A stretch of 64,000 nt of DNA from a virus. The stretch lies in IMG/VR virus record IMGVR_UViG_3300010883_000011, positions 21,773 through 85,772 of that record; one strand, written 5' to 3'. The position numbers and the translations under genes were made by a program. The notes beneath the pieces were generated by a model, which did no database searches, had not been told where the DNA came from, and worked only from the letters and a program-made list of their open reading frames with translations. Positions within the stretch are counted from its first letter, which is position 1. Each line of letters opens with the position of its first letter. This document shows positions 20,063 to 28,865 of the stretch, one piece after another.

Positions 20063-21840
20063 TGGCGACAACTCCCGCGAATAGGCGAGGGGCTATCGTC
20101 GAACAATGGAGGGAGCGTTGGTATGGACCGCATGGTCGCTTCAATAGCGACTGGACGCTGATCCTCAACGAAGACCCGGTTCTAGACACTGTTTCTATGT
20201 GTATTGATCTGGTGTTCGGGCCAAACATACGTCTACGCGTCTCGACTAAGCCGCTCACCCTCAAGGACGTTCTTCGGACAGGTGATCCGAAACGTGGCTA
20301 TCTCCCGTTATTGATGGAGGAGCCATCTATCACGATGGACTACTCTATCGGAAGTGGCGCGGCATCCTTGCGTTCATTTAGTATCAGCGTGAGCGAGCAG
20401 CTTCTCGATCCGTGGGACATCATTCGAAAGGGAGGGATGCTCGCTGGTTGGGCAGAGGTATTCCTGGCTCAAGACGGAATGAACTTTGAAGATCGATTCG
20501 TCATAATGCGTGGAGACATGGCGGGGGGAATCACGTTCGGTGGGGTAGACGAAATGCTGGAAGTCGAGATCGTAGATCCATCACTCACCATCGACTACAG
20601 CATCACGCCCTATGTCTGTTATCGTAAAAATGAAACCTCTACATCAATGCCAGACGCCAACTTCGGTGACCTTCCAGACGAGGCTGTTGGGCAACGCTTT
20701 CCGTTGATCATAAATGGCTATCCCTTCACGGAGTGTCTGCGTCTTGATAGGTCGGACTATCCGATGTTCATGGCCTGCCTTGGAACCAAATTTGCCAGCA
20801 CGACGCTCTATATAGACGGGGTTGTCAGTGGAAGTTTGTCGCTTTCGGCATCAACATCACTGGATGGCATCGTGTTTCTTTCTGTGCAGTCTTCTGCGGC
20901 CATGCCGCTTGACGACACACAAACCGTTCACGCGAGCCTTGTTGCTACCGACGACCCAAAAGACGCCATTGACTGTATTCGCTACTTAGTGGAGACATGG
21001 AGCCTTATGGGCCCCGCTGGAACCAATGACGAATTGTTCGAATTGGCGAAGGCGAAATTCCCAGCCACCGGGTACCCATTCATTCTCATAAATGGTTCCA
21101 GCACAAATAATGGCGCGAAGGCGCTTGAGTACATTGAGTCTACGTTGTGTGGCGAATTTCCGATGATAAGCATGACTTATTTTGGGGGAGGCTACGGTCC
21201 CATCGTGACGGACAGACGTAGCAAGTTGATTCGCGGGCGATTTGTCGTTGGGCAGTATCCATTCGTTGACCGCAATACCGCGTTTCAAGAAACCTCTAAG
21301 AGTGAACTCTACAACCGTTTCGTTATCAAGTATAAATACAACGCGATGGACGATACCTGGGGTGGGGCTATCGTGCGCGACCCGTCAAACAGCAGCTTCT
21401 GTTTGTTGTCAGAGGCTATGACAGGGCCACGCGACTACGCAACAATGGAATGCATCACTGTTCATGATGACAGCACGGCTGGCTACATAGCGGATTGGCT
21501 CGTGACACACTTCGCGGTTCCGAGCTACTACGTCGAATATGATTGCTACGGTGGGGCGCTCATGGCTTTACGCCTTGGCGACAACATCAAGATCCTTGAG
21601 CCAGACATTCACGAAACCGATTATCTGGATGCGACTGTCGAGAAGATAGAATACTCCTCCGGTAAATGCGTCGTTGGAATCAGGCTGTGGGTTCTCTACC
21701 CGGATCTTGGAGGAGCCTCGACTACTGGTCTAACCATTGGTGGAAAAGAAGAAGAAGACGAAGAGGGGGTAGGGGGTGAGGAAAAGAAAGCGCAAGAAGT
21801 CGATGAATACATCACCGGAGACTGGTTCACGGGGTGGTAA
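20062..21840 (+). CDS. putative tail hub/baseplate protein
   Basis: 592 residues, TAATG-coupled to the preceding gene. The protein is beta-rich, and the second half resembles gp27-like hub proteins of tailed phages, with LRLGDNIKILEPDIH and VGIRLWVLYPD. A Glu/Lys-rich linker (about 555-580) precedes the terminal WFTGW. Its position, two genes after the tape measure, fits a central tail hub. The fold is inferred only from order and general pattern. Confidence 0.55.
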   Translation: MATTPANRRGAIVEQWRERWYGPHGRFNSDWTLILNEDPVLDTVSMCIDLVFGPNIRLRVSTKPLTLKDVLRTGDPKRGYLPLLMEEPSITMDYSIGSGAASLRSFSISVSEQLLDPWDIIRKGGMLAGWAEVFLAQDGMNFEDRFVIMRGDMAGGITFGGVDEMLEVEIVDPSLTIDYSITPYVCYRKNETSTSMPDANFGDLPDEAVGQRFPLIINGYPFTECLRLDRSDYPMFMACLGTKFASTTLYIDGVVSGSLSLSASTSLDGIVFLSVQSSAAMPLDDTQTVHASLVATDDPKDAIDCIRYLVETWSLMGPAGTNDELFELAKAKFPATGYPFILINGSSTNNGAKALEYIESTLCGEFPMISMTYFGGGYGPIVTDRRSKLIRGRFVVGQYPFVDRNTAFQETSKSELYNRFVIKYKYNAMDDTWGGAIVRDPSNSSFCLLSEAMTGPRDYATMECITVHDDSTAGYIADWLVTHFAVPSYYVEYDCYGGALMALRLGDNIKILEPDIHETDYLDATVEKIEYSSGKCVVGIRLWVLYPDLGGASTTGLTIGGKEEEDEEGVGGEEKKAQEVDEYITGDWFTGW

Positions 21841-22175
21841 TGACTGAACGGAAAAAAACTCTTCTTCTGATAGCCGCGATTATTTTGGTCGTCGTAGCGG
21901 TCATGGCGGCGGTTTTCGGGTTCGGGTGGCAGTCTGGGGCGGCAATCGGGGCTGCGGCTGGCGCTCGCCTTGTCGCTGGAAACGTCAAAGCAGCCAACGA
22001 GGTTGAAAATGCGCTGAAAGAAACATCCGATGCACTAAAGGCAATAGCGGCTACAACAACAGAGGCGGATGAGAGCATTCGTTTGTTGCACGCAGAGATT
22101 GACGAAATGAGTCCAGAAGAAAAAATCGCACTTGCCAGCAAGGTACTAAACCGTGTCGAGCAGGACGCGACATGA
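21840..22175 (+). CDS. small single-pass membrane protein with coiled-coil tail
   Basis: 111 residues. ATG 21840 overlaps the hub stop (TAATG). Residues 7-32 are a transmembrane segment, then a Gly/Ala-rich stretch and a charged helix (NEVENALKETSDALKAIA and on). This topology is that of an inner-membrane spanin or of phage small membrane proteins. A role in lysis or virion-membrane contact is possible, but no family is named. Confidence 0.6.
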   Translation: MTERKKTLLLIAAIILVVVAVMAAVFGFGWQSGAAIGAAAGARLVAGNVKAANEVENALKETSDALKAIAATTTEADESIRLLHAEIDEMSPEEKIALASKVLNRVEQDAT

Positions 22176-22285
22176 AGTGCGTGATTCAACGAATCTGCTT
22201 TGAGTGCGACCACTGTTACATCGGAACGATTTATTGTCCGAAGTGCTTCAAGGCTTCTGGTGAACCGTTACCGGTGACCTCTTGA
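22172..22285 (+). CDS. 37-residue zinc-ribbon micro-protein
   Basis: ATG 22172 overlaps the previous stop as ATGA. Its own TGA overlaps the next TTG start as TTGA, a double coupling that supports real translation. The peptide has CFECDHC and CPKC, giving five closely spaced cysteines plus one nearer the start: a compact metal-binding knuckle with almost nothing else. Function unknown. Confidence 0.6.
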   Translation: MKCVIQRICFECDHCYIGTIYCPKCFKASGEPLPVTS

Positions 22286-22686
22286 TTCTGTTGATCGTTG
22301 TTGGGTCTGTTCTGGCCCAGGATGTTCCGGTGTTCGTGGATACCGGCGACAGTGTGACTGCTACCGTACCGTCATATCTATTGCCATCTCCGATGTTCGA
22401 TCTGTGTTTGAAGAACACCGTAGCCGCGAACGATATTCTGCGTCCCGCTTTAGATGGATGCGAATCTACTTGCACGACCGCACTAACAGAGGCTCAAGAA
22501 GCCCTGGAGACTTGTCACGCAACCCTGGAAATTGACCGAGACGAGATTCTTGACATGAGCACTCATGTTCTGGGTCTGCAACGATCCGTTGCAACTCTAA
22601 AGCGTCAACGCAATACAGCGTGGGCAGTGGCTGGTGGTATCGTCGCAGGGGTTGGCGTCACTACATACGTTGTCTCCGTGCGATGA
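22282..22686 (+). CDS. secreted or membrane protein with signal peptide, Cys pairs and C-terminal TM
   Basis: 134 residues. TTG 22282 is coupled to the upstream micro-gene. Residues 1-13 (ILLIVVGSVLAQ) look like a short signal peptide with cleavage after VLA. The middle region has four Cys in a helical segment (CLKN..., CESTC, CHATL) that could form disulfides. Residues 108-130 form a transmembrane segment. The topology suggests an envelope-spanning protein. Unknown family; a spanin-like or virion membrane role is inference. Confidence 0.55.
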   Translation: MILLIVVGSVLAQDVPVFVDTGDSVTATVPSYLLPSPMFDLCLKNTVAANDILRPALDGCESTCTTALTEAQEALETCHATLEIDRDEILDMSTHVLGLQRSVATLKRQRNTAWAVAGGIVAGVGVTTYVVSVR

Positions 22687-22689
22687 TTT

Positions 22690-23175
22690 ATGGCAAAGCA
22701 TCTTTTTCCACTTAGCTCTCTCTTCCATGCGCTACATAGCGCCGTTATCGAGGCCACAAAAACGGCGAGGGAAACCGGCCTTGCGGCGTTGAAAGAAGAC
22801 TACTTCGCTCAAGTCCACAACGAGGCTGGTGAGCCCACAGGAGTCTGGAAGGCCAAGACCATGACCATGACTCTTCCCACCCAGGAGAAGGGCAACGTCG
22901 AGCAACAACAGTATGACGTGCCACTGTTTGCAATGGTCAAACACCAATCAGTTGCGCTCGACACGCTCAAACTCGAATTCGACGTAGAGTTGCATGGCCT
23001 ATCACCGACCGATGACGACGCCGAGTCAGTGTCAAGCTATATGGTCGCGTGTACCCCGACGGGGGCGTTCAGTAGAAAGACTGTCGCAAAAGTCGAAGTT
23101 ACATTCAAAGGTGAAGACCCGTGTGAGGGGATTATGCGAATCAATGATAAGATCCTCAAAACCTTTCCAGTTTAG
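22690..23175 (+). CDS. DUF2589-like protein A
   Basis: 161 residues. It has the helical N-terminus typical of DUF2589 (LFHALHSAVIEATKTARETGL). A beta domain follows, in which VPLFAMVKHQSVALDTLKLEFDVEL matches the family's VPLLxLVxxPxLxIxExEVxFxV core. The function of the family is unknown; members are often found in pairs. A second member follows 10 bases downstream. Only a weak ribosome site precedes ATG 22690. Confidence 0.65.
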   Translation: MAKHLFPLSSLFHALHSAVIEATKTARETGLAALKEDYFAQVHNEAGEPTGVWKAKTMTMTLPTQEKGNVEQQQYDVPLFAMVKHQSVALDTLKLEFDVELHGLSPTDDDAESVSSYMVACTPTGAFSRKTVAKVEVTFKGEDPCEGIMRINDKILKTFPV

Positions 23176-23184
23176 GAGTACAAC

Positions 23185-23793
23185 ATGGCTGATGGTCTTG
23201 TGAGTATGAGTAGCCAGTTTTCCGGTCTTCCCATGAAGGACTTGATCGGAGGCCCGCTACAGGCGGCGTGTGATGCACAGACATTGCTGGCAAACGCCAG
23301 TGCGAACTTCATCAAAGAGATCGGGCTTGAGGCGGGAGCGGACGGCTCGTACTCGGCGCGTACAGTAGACTTTGGTTTCACCCGCCCCAAGCAGTTGCCA
23401 GACGGAACCGTTGGTCAGGAAAAGGTAGACCTTGAGGTACCGCTGCTGGCTATCATCAATACACCCTCTCTTTCCGTGAAAGAAGCCGAAGTCAACTTCA
23501 CCATGAGTGTGTCTTCAAGCACAAGTGATGAGAGCACCACAGACAAAGAAGCTGATTTCGACGCTACCGCAAAGTTGAACTATGGGATCTTCTCGATGAA
23601 GGTTCATATTCACGGGCATGTAGCTTCTCATAGTGCCCATACACGCAAGTCCGACAACAGCGCGAAGTACGATGTTCGGGTTGTTGCGCGAGACGATGGA
23701 CCCCCCGAAGGTTTGATGAAGGTTCTCGACATGCTGAACGGTGCTATCGCCCCTACTGCTGTGTCAGCCGATCCCCCGCCACCCACCAAGTAG
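23185..23793 (+). CDS. DUF2589-like protein B
   Basis: 202 residues; AGGAG lies upstream of ATG 23185. The N-terminus (LPMKDLIGGPLQAACDAQTLLANAS) and the core VPLLAIINTPSLSVKEAEVNFTMSV match DUF2589 more clearly than the upstream paralogue. A His/Ser-rich beta segment and a Pro-rich tail end the protein. Together with the upstream copy it may form a hetero-oligomer, which is inference. Function unknown. Confidence 0.7.
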   Translation: MADGLVSMSSQFSGLPMKDLIGGPLQAACDAQTLLANASANFIKEIGLEAGADGSYSARTVDFGFTRPKQLPDGTVGQEKVDLEVPLLAIINTPSLSVKEAEVNFTMSVSSSTSDESTTDKEADFDATAKLNYGIFSMKVHIHGHVASHSAHTRKSDNSAKYDVRVVARDDGPPEGLMKVLDMLNGAIAPTAVSADPPPPTK

Positions 23794-23796
23794 AAC

Positions 23797-24093
23797 ATGG
23801 ACCCTGTCTCTTTATTGCCATCACTGATTGGTTCAGAAAACAAGAACCCGCATTTAGCAGAGCTTATCTCGGTCGCGAACACGCAGCAGGTTGACGCCAT
23901 TCGTGCCGTGATTCGGGAAGCGTATGACCAGGGGCGGAAGGATTCCGACCGGTATGCTGCGTCCTTTGTGGGACTGGTTCTGAACGTCATGCTCGGTGCC
24001 GAGACGCCGGACGAGGAGGACACTGAACGCGTGTCTCTACGCAGACAGGGTATTCGTCAGGTGGTTCGTTTATTCCGACCAGAGATTCGTTGA
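23797..24093 (+). CDS. hypothetical helical protein co-transcribed with DUF2589 pair
   Basis: 98 residues, starting 3 bases after the previous stop. Largely helical, with an amphipathic segment (DAIRAVIREAYDQGRK) and a hydrophobic one (AASFVGLVLNVMLG). The gene ends exactly where the convergent leftward gene ends, leaving no room for a terminator. It probably belongs to the DUF2589 unit. No family recognised. Confidence 0.55.
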   Translation: MDPVSLLPSLIGSENKNPHLAELISVANTQQVDAIRAVIREAYDQGRKDSDRYAASFVGLVLNVMLGAETPDEEDTERVSLRRQGIRQVVRLFRPEIR

Positions 24094-24705
24094 CTACTTG
24101 ATGATTTTACGCAAAACAGCGATATCGTAGCCACCACTCTCAACGGCTCCGGTCTTGTGGTCAATGAGTTTCCAACTACGCAGAATCCAAATACGGTTCC
24201 GGTTGTCGAGATAAGTTTTCACCTCCATGAGAGGTGTGCCGTCGTGGCACTTGATTTCGAAGATCTCTTGAAAGTTCAAGCCGAAATCGACCTGTTTTAG
24301 TTCAAGTCTTTTGATCAATGCACAGGCACCATCCATTGAGACAGGGGCATAGACAGAGCCGTAAATATCTTGTTCAAGGTTCAATGGGGTCAGAAGGGAG
24401 GATGGAGATGTACCATGAAACTCATAGCCCTTTTTGAGTTTGGACTTTGCTCGCTTGATTCCTACGTCGGCCTCAACATATTGCATGGTCTGCTTGGCCC
24501 CAAGCGCACCGAATGAGACATACGACTGCCCTGCTGGCAGGTATACGAAGCTCCATCTTTTACGCGAATGCCCGCCATCGACTGTCGGATTCGCGCCAAC
24601 ATAAATGAGCGTGACATACCACCCATTCTGGGGTCGCTGCTCATAAAGACGAAGGGCACTTTCCATTGAAGACATGGATGCCCCTGGTAGGGTCTGTTTT
24701 GCCAT
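24094..24705 (-). CDS. WGR-domain-like hypothetical protein
   Basis: 203 residues, leftward. Residues 20-95 resemble a WGR domain: a YVTLIYVG strand, then RKRWSFVYL and SYVSFGALGAKQ in place of the usual WGR-x-G turn, and the closing helix KRAKSKLKKGYEF that is characteristic. WGR domains bind nucleic acid and often occur in DNA-repair or modification proteins. The C-terminal half is a beta-rich unknown domain. A GTGGCTATAAC promoter-like element lies upstream. The similarity is partial. Confidence 0.5.
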   Translation of the reverse strand: MAKQTLPGASMSSMESALRLYEQRPQNGWYVTLIYVGANPTVDGGHSRKRWSFVYLPAGQSYVSFGALGAKQTMQYVEADVGIKRAKSKLKKGYEFHGTSPSSLLTPLNLEQDIYGSVYAPVSMDGACALIKRLELKQVDFGLNFQEIFEIKCHDGTPLMEVKTYLDNRNRIWILRSWKLIDHKTGAVESGGYDIAVLRKIIK

Positions 24706-24724
24706 CGATCTGCCCGTGTGGTGT

Positions 24725-24763
24725 AGTTTGTTATAGCCACACGACCAAAAGGCATTCCGTTCT
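24725..24763 (-). promoter_or_regulatory. GTGGCTATAAC promoter element for the WGR-like gene
   Basis: On the minus strand, GTGGCTATAAC occupies 24740-24730, about 25 bases before the start of the WGR-like gene. The same 11-mer, or near copies, occurs before four other transcription units in this window. No clear -35 box is seen, so an activator or a non-standard sigma factor is possible. Confidence 0.45.
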
Positions 24764-26179
24764 CTAAGGGGTGCTGGACCCTATCAGGCTAACCCTATAC
24801 GGCTCTCCCCAATCAAGCAGCCGCCAACCGGGTCGCCTACCAAATCTGCCCCCTGCAAACGCGGATTGATCGACGATTCCGCCAGTACACCCCATTTCCC
24901 CAAGGTAGTCGAGCGATCCCTTTCCAAGATCGTTCAACCACTTGCGGGTACGCCAAGAGCGGAAGAACGGTTCTGGGTCTTTGGGGTTAGCCAATTCGTA
25001 CCAAATCTGGATTCCATTGGGACTTGTTCTCACGGACGCAAACTTGCCAGACAGCTTGTTGTCTCGCTCCGCTACAGCAGCTACCCACGAAATGAACTTC
25101 CTTTTGCCGTACATAATCGGCGTGCGGTCTAAGTTGTCCAAATCCATGAGAACCCACCTTTGCCGGGTGGCCTTGAAACGAGACGGGACAAACACTTCTC
25201 GCTGCCCACGCTGAAAAGATCTCCACGAAGACGCCCTCATCTCACTTACAGAAACAAGACGGTCAGGAAGGAAGGTTGTTGGTGTGTTGTCATGCCACCC
25301 TGTCGCATAGTAAGCGGAAGCAGAGTAAGCACGGCGCTCCGCGGCCTCGCCACATCGGTCGGCCCACTTGAGCGTTTCCAGGAGTCCCCCTTTGGCGTAG
25401 TCCCCCACCAAACCAGCCGGGGACAACCTTCCCAACACGACCCGACCGGGTGAACCCACCTTCCCCAAAGCCCCCTGATTATGTATTCCATCAATAGGTG
25501 AGTACGAATTCACGGGCTGGAGGTTTTCTGCGGCACTTTTGGCCGCTCTTGAGAGTCGTGCTTCCCAGGATACCCCATCGTGTGAAAGACGAATGAAGGC
25601 AGAAAGTCGCTTGGCTCCTACATGACAAGCCATGCAGACGCCGTAGCCGGTGCGTGGATCATCCTGGTTGATATTGATCAACATGCTCGGAGTGTTGTCT
25701 TCGTGCCAGGGGCAGTGCGCCACCAATCGGTTGCGTCCCCGGACAACCCGAAGAGGGGTCCAGTCAACTTCGCTGATATCTGGTGACGGTGGATACCAGA
25801 GCCCGTTTACGATCATCCACTCCGCAAACTCTTGTAGCTGCTGATGGACGCCCTCCTCAAAGAGAAGGTGTTGTCCCCATTTGCCACCTTTTCGAATCTG
25901 GCGTGGCATGAAGCCCAGCCGTTCGATCTTGTTCCGGTGTATGGGGTGCCAGGGAAGCCGAGACGAGGTGATATGCCATGCCGAATTGGCGCTTCCGTAG
26001 CTGACCTCTGCAAGTCGTTGGAGGTATCCAATCGACAACTCAACGTAGACTTGTCCATCGTGGAGTTGGTGCGGATGGGTAGCAAGACGCCAAAGTAGGG
26101 CGCGACACGCAATAGATACGGCAGGTCTGGATGATGTTTCTGCTATGATTGACAGAGCAGAATCTGCCACTTTCGCCAC
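24764..26179 (-). CDS. primase-like protein with CHC2-type zinc finger
   Basis: 471 residues, GTG start with AGGAG seven bases upstream. Residues 1-130 are a helical N-terminal domain. Residues 155-190 hold a CHC2-like finger: HCPWHEDNTPSM then GVCMACHVG. Residues 340-410 contain WVLMDLDNLD and SVRTSPNGIQIWYEL, which resemble the acidic core and the SxxGxH-like strand of archaeo-eukaryotic primases, though the second motif is degenerate. It could prime DNA synthesis. It is encoded opposite to the main replication genes and is distinct from the rightward primase-helicase. The catalytic assignment is tentative. Confidence 0.6.
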   Translation of the reverse strand: MAKVADSALSIIAETSSRPAVSIACRALLWRLATHPHQLHDGQVYVELSIGYLQRLAEVSYGSANSAWHITSSRLPWHPIHRNKIERLGFMPRQIRKGGKWGQHLLFEEGVHQQLQEFAEWMIVNGLWYPPSPDISEVDWTPLRVVRGRNRLVAHCPWHEDNTPSMLININQDDPRTGYGVCMACHVGAKRLSAFIRLSHDGVSWEARLSRAAKSAAENLQPVNSYSPIDGIHNQGALGKVGSPGRVVLGRLSPAGLVGDYAKGGLLETLKWADRCGEAAERRAYSASAYYATGWHDNTPTTFLPDRLVSVSEMRASSWRSFQRGQREVFVPSRFKATRQRWVLMDLDNLDRTPIMYGKRKFISWVAAVAERDNKLSGKFASVRTSPNGIQIWYELANPKDPEPFFRSWRTRKWLNDLGKGSLDYLGEMGCTGGIVDQSAFAGGRFGRRPGWRLLDWGEPYRVSLIGSSTP

Positions 26180-26284
26180 TGATGCGCTCCTGTTGGTGTG
26201 ATGGGGGTTTACGTCATCGTCCAGTTATAGGACGTTCTGGCGTGAATCGCCAAGACACAAAGTTAGTCGAAGAGAGTACCCTAA
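26180..26284. promoter_or_regulatory. divergent promoter region
   Basis: This 105-base gap separates the leftward primase-like gene from a rightward fibre gene. Read leftward it contains GTCCTATAAC (26233-26224), close to the GTGGCTATAAC element seen elsewhere. A rightward box is not obvious. Confidence 0.4.
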
Positions 26285-27154
26285 ATGCCCCTGACACAAA
26301 ACCGACCCGACTATACCGCAGCCCGGCTCAACAATATCTACGAGACTATCCGAGACGGGTTTGCGCGGTTGCTGCCACGCGAATTGTCGGGGGCCGGGAC
26401 ACACAGCAACGGAACGGCCAAGCAGCGCACATACAAGGCGATCTCCGATCTGACGATGGACGAGGCGGAAGCCTCAGCGGTCGCGGCACCAATGGATGTA
26501 GTCAGGTTCTTCAAGGAGCAAATGAACGCGAGATGCGTTGCATACATTGAAACAGAAACCACCAAAACAGACACCTTCACGATCTATGCGGGAAGGCAGG
26601 CCGTCAAAGCCGATGTGGCAGCGCCACAGATTTTCCGTGGTAAAAAGAAGGGGTCCTATGCCTGGACAGAGAGCGCAAAACGGGTCGTTGTCGCTCCGCA
26701 AAGGTTGGTTTCTCTCGTGGTGTCCGTGGCAGGAACGACCGTGGGGGTTGATGACGTGTGGTCAACGACCGCCGGGAACAACTCAAACAACCTTTCGATA
26801 GGAAAGGTAGAGACATTCACTTCGTTCATCTACCAGCCGCTCACACGGACGGGACAGGTTGAATACTTTACCGACTTCACGCCCGCCAACGAAATCGTAC
26901 AAACCAACCAACCATACAACGTCCTATACACGCAGGCGAAGCTCACGGTAGCGGATCTGTCCAGTCAGTGCGACGGCGCTATTCAGACATTCACCACCGG
27001 CAAATACATTTCCGGCACGCTTCGGGTTTATTGGAACGGGCAGAGGCAGACCACAGGAGAACAAGTGACCGAGGTGACTACGACTACATTCAGCACAACA
27101 TTTGTACCCGCGTCGGATGACGTGTTGTTGGTTGACTACCGCCCTGACTCGTAA
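26285..27154 (+). CDS. putative tail fibre/appendage protein
   Basis: 289 residues. The N-terminal 90 residues look helical (an attachment domain). The rest is Thr/Val-rich beta. The C-terminal 60 residues follow a pattern also seen at the end of the next gene: a strand pair around a VYWNGQRQ or SRNGQVV turn, then DVLLVDYRP or DVLRILYFA. This shared end suggests a common trimerisation or tip domain. The pair probably forms part of the host-binding apparatus. Confidence 0.6.
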   Translation: MPLTQNRPDYTAARLNNIYETIRDGFARLLPRELSGAGTHSNGTAKQRTYKAISDLTMDEAEASAVAAPMDVVRFFKEQMNARCVAYIETETTKTDTFTIYAGRQAVKADVAAPQIFRGKKKGSYAWTESAKRVVVAPQRLVSLVVSVAGTTVGVDDVWSTTAGNNSNNLSIGKVETFTSFIYQPLTRTGQVEYFTDFTPANEIVQTNQPYNVLYTQAKLTVADLSSQCDGAIQTFTTGKYISGTLRVYWNGQRQTTGEQVTEVTTTTFSTTFVPASDDVLLVDYRPDS

Positions 27155-27305
27155 GTTCTGGTGTTTCGGTTCCATATATTGTTCGTTCGGTAGGGTCGCG
27201 TAGGAGCCTGTTACAGTGAGAGCGTACTTGTAGCCATGGTGACATCCAAAGATGGGTGGGGGCCTGGGTGTACGCTGCCATTCACACTAAATCAAGGAAT
27301 CCCCC

Positions 27306-28865
27306 ATGGCTCTCCAGTTTGTAACCGACCAGATCAAAGACAATGCAGTCACCGCCGGGAAGATGGCGAACAGCACCATCACCTCGGCCCAGGTAGACCT
27401 GACGGCGGGCTTCGCTTTCTCTGGCGCACTGACTTCGTCTGCTGTGCCTTCGACTGCGAACGATGTAGCCAACAAGACCTACGTTGATAATATCGCGGCG
27501 GGCCTGCACTGGAAGGACTCCTGTGCTTCCGCCACCACCGCCAACTTCGCAGCAACCTACCACAACGGAAACGGCACGCTGACCGCGAGCAGCAACGGTG
27601 CATTCACCACCGATGGTCAGGCAGGCGTTCTCGACCAGCGGGTTCTGGTCAAGAACCAGAGCGCAGCCGCCGAGAACGGAATCTACACCGTCACCACCGT
27701 CGGAACCGGTGAAGCACCTGCTGTGCTCACCCGCGCCGGCGACATGAACGCAGCCGCCGAGTTCCCTGGTGCAGCCTGCTTCGTGCGAGCCGGAACGACC
27801 CTGGCCGACTCTGGCTGGACATGCACTATCGACGCAGATCCTACGCTTGGAACAACCGCTATCACCTTCGTGCAGTTCACGGGTGGTGGTCAGTTGACTG
27901 GTGGCGACGGAATCAGCATCGTTGGCAACGCGGTCGCTATCGACCTTGTGGACAGCGGCTCGGGCCTCTCCTTTGACACCGGCGAACTCCAGATCGCTTC
28001 GACTGGCGTGACGAACTCCATGCTCGCGGGCAGCATTGCCAACGCCAAGCTCTCCAACAGCGCCGTCACGGTCACTGCTGGCACGGCCCTGACGGGCGGT
28101 GGCTCGGTGTCCCTGGGTGGCAGCGTCACCCTCAATGTCGGCGGGATTGTCAACGCCCAGCTTTCTGGCTCTGCGGGCATCGTGAACGCCAATCTGGCCA
28201 ACAGCGCGGGCACTGTCCCTGCTGGCGACGGCTTGAGCGGTGGTGGCTCGGTGGCCCTGGGGGCGGCTGTGTCCCTGGCTGTCGGAGTCGACGATAGCTC
28301 GATTGAGACGAACCTCGACGTTCTGCGAGTCAAGGCAAGTGGTGTCACCAACACCATGCTCGCGGGCAGTATCGCGGACAGCAATCTGTTGACCATCGCC
28401 ACCAGCAACAAGGTCAGCGGCTCGGCGGTACAGTTGGCCTCGTCCAACAGCACCATCGAGAACTCGACCGGGCTTCAGGTGAAACTGGTCGCAAGCAAGG
28501 GCCTTGAAGCCGTTGCTGGCGGCCTTCAAATCAAGCTCGACGGCGCCTCGCTGGCGCTGGGTGCAGCCGGTATCAAGATTCCAGACGCTGGGGTGACCCC
28601 TGCCATGCTGGGCTTCCAGCCCCGCAAGGAAGGATTCACTGGCAACGGATCGGCCACCGCCTTCACTCTTGGCTTCCGCATCTTGAGCAGCGATTGGCTT
28701 GACAGCGGCACCGTTTCACGGAACGGGCAGGTGGTTGACCAAGTCGGCGACTCCCCCACAGGGAACACCGAGTACACCGTCACCGACAACGGAAGCGCCA
28801 CCACCCTGACCTTCGGGGCTGCGCCCCTGACCGGCGACGTTCTCCGCATTCTGTATTTCGCGTAA
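27306..28865 (+). CDS. tail fibre protein
   Basis: 519 residues. The N-terminus ALQFVTDQIKDNAVTAGKM is typical of phage fibre stalks, with later copies of the same idea (SGVTNSMLAGSIANAKL, SGVTNTMLAGSIADSNL). Gly/Ser/Ala-rich repeats with LTGGGSVSLGG and LSGGGSVALGA occupy residues 290-370. Residues 70-200 hold a separate module with VLVKNQSAAAENGIYTV, common in fibre proteins. Codon choice is noticeably G+C-richer than in neighbours. A strong hairpin follows the stop. Confidence 0.78.
   Translation: MALQFVTDQIKDNAVTAGKMANSTITSAQVDLTAGFAFSGALTSSAVPSTANDVANKTYVDNIAAGLHWKDSCASATTANFAATYHNGNGTLTASSNGAFTTDGQAGVLDQRVLVKNQSAAAENGIYTVTTVGTGEAPAVLTRAGDMNAAAEFPGAACFVRAGTTLADSGWTCTIDADPTLGTTAITFVQFTGGGQLTGGDGISIVGNAVAIDLVDSGSGLSFDTGELQIASTGVTNSMLAGSIANAKLSNSAVTVTAGTALTGGGSVSLGGSVTLNVGGIVNAQLSGSAGIVNANLANSAGTVPAGDGLSGGGSVALGAAVSLAVGVDDSSIETNLDVLRVKASGVTNTMLAGSIADSNLLTIATSNKVSGSAVQLASSNSTIENSTGLQVKLVASKGLEAVAGGLQIKLDGASLALGAAGIKIPDAGVTPAMLGFQPRKEGFTGNGSATAFTLGFRILSSDWLDSGTVSRNGQVVDQVGDSPTGNTEYTVTDNGSATTLTFGAAPLTGDVLRILYFA

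Noticed and set aside
27282-28529. Leftward 415-codon frame opposite the fibre gene
   Set aside because: It mirrors a high-G+C repetitive fibre gene; such shadows are common and this one has no start signal.
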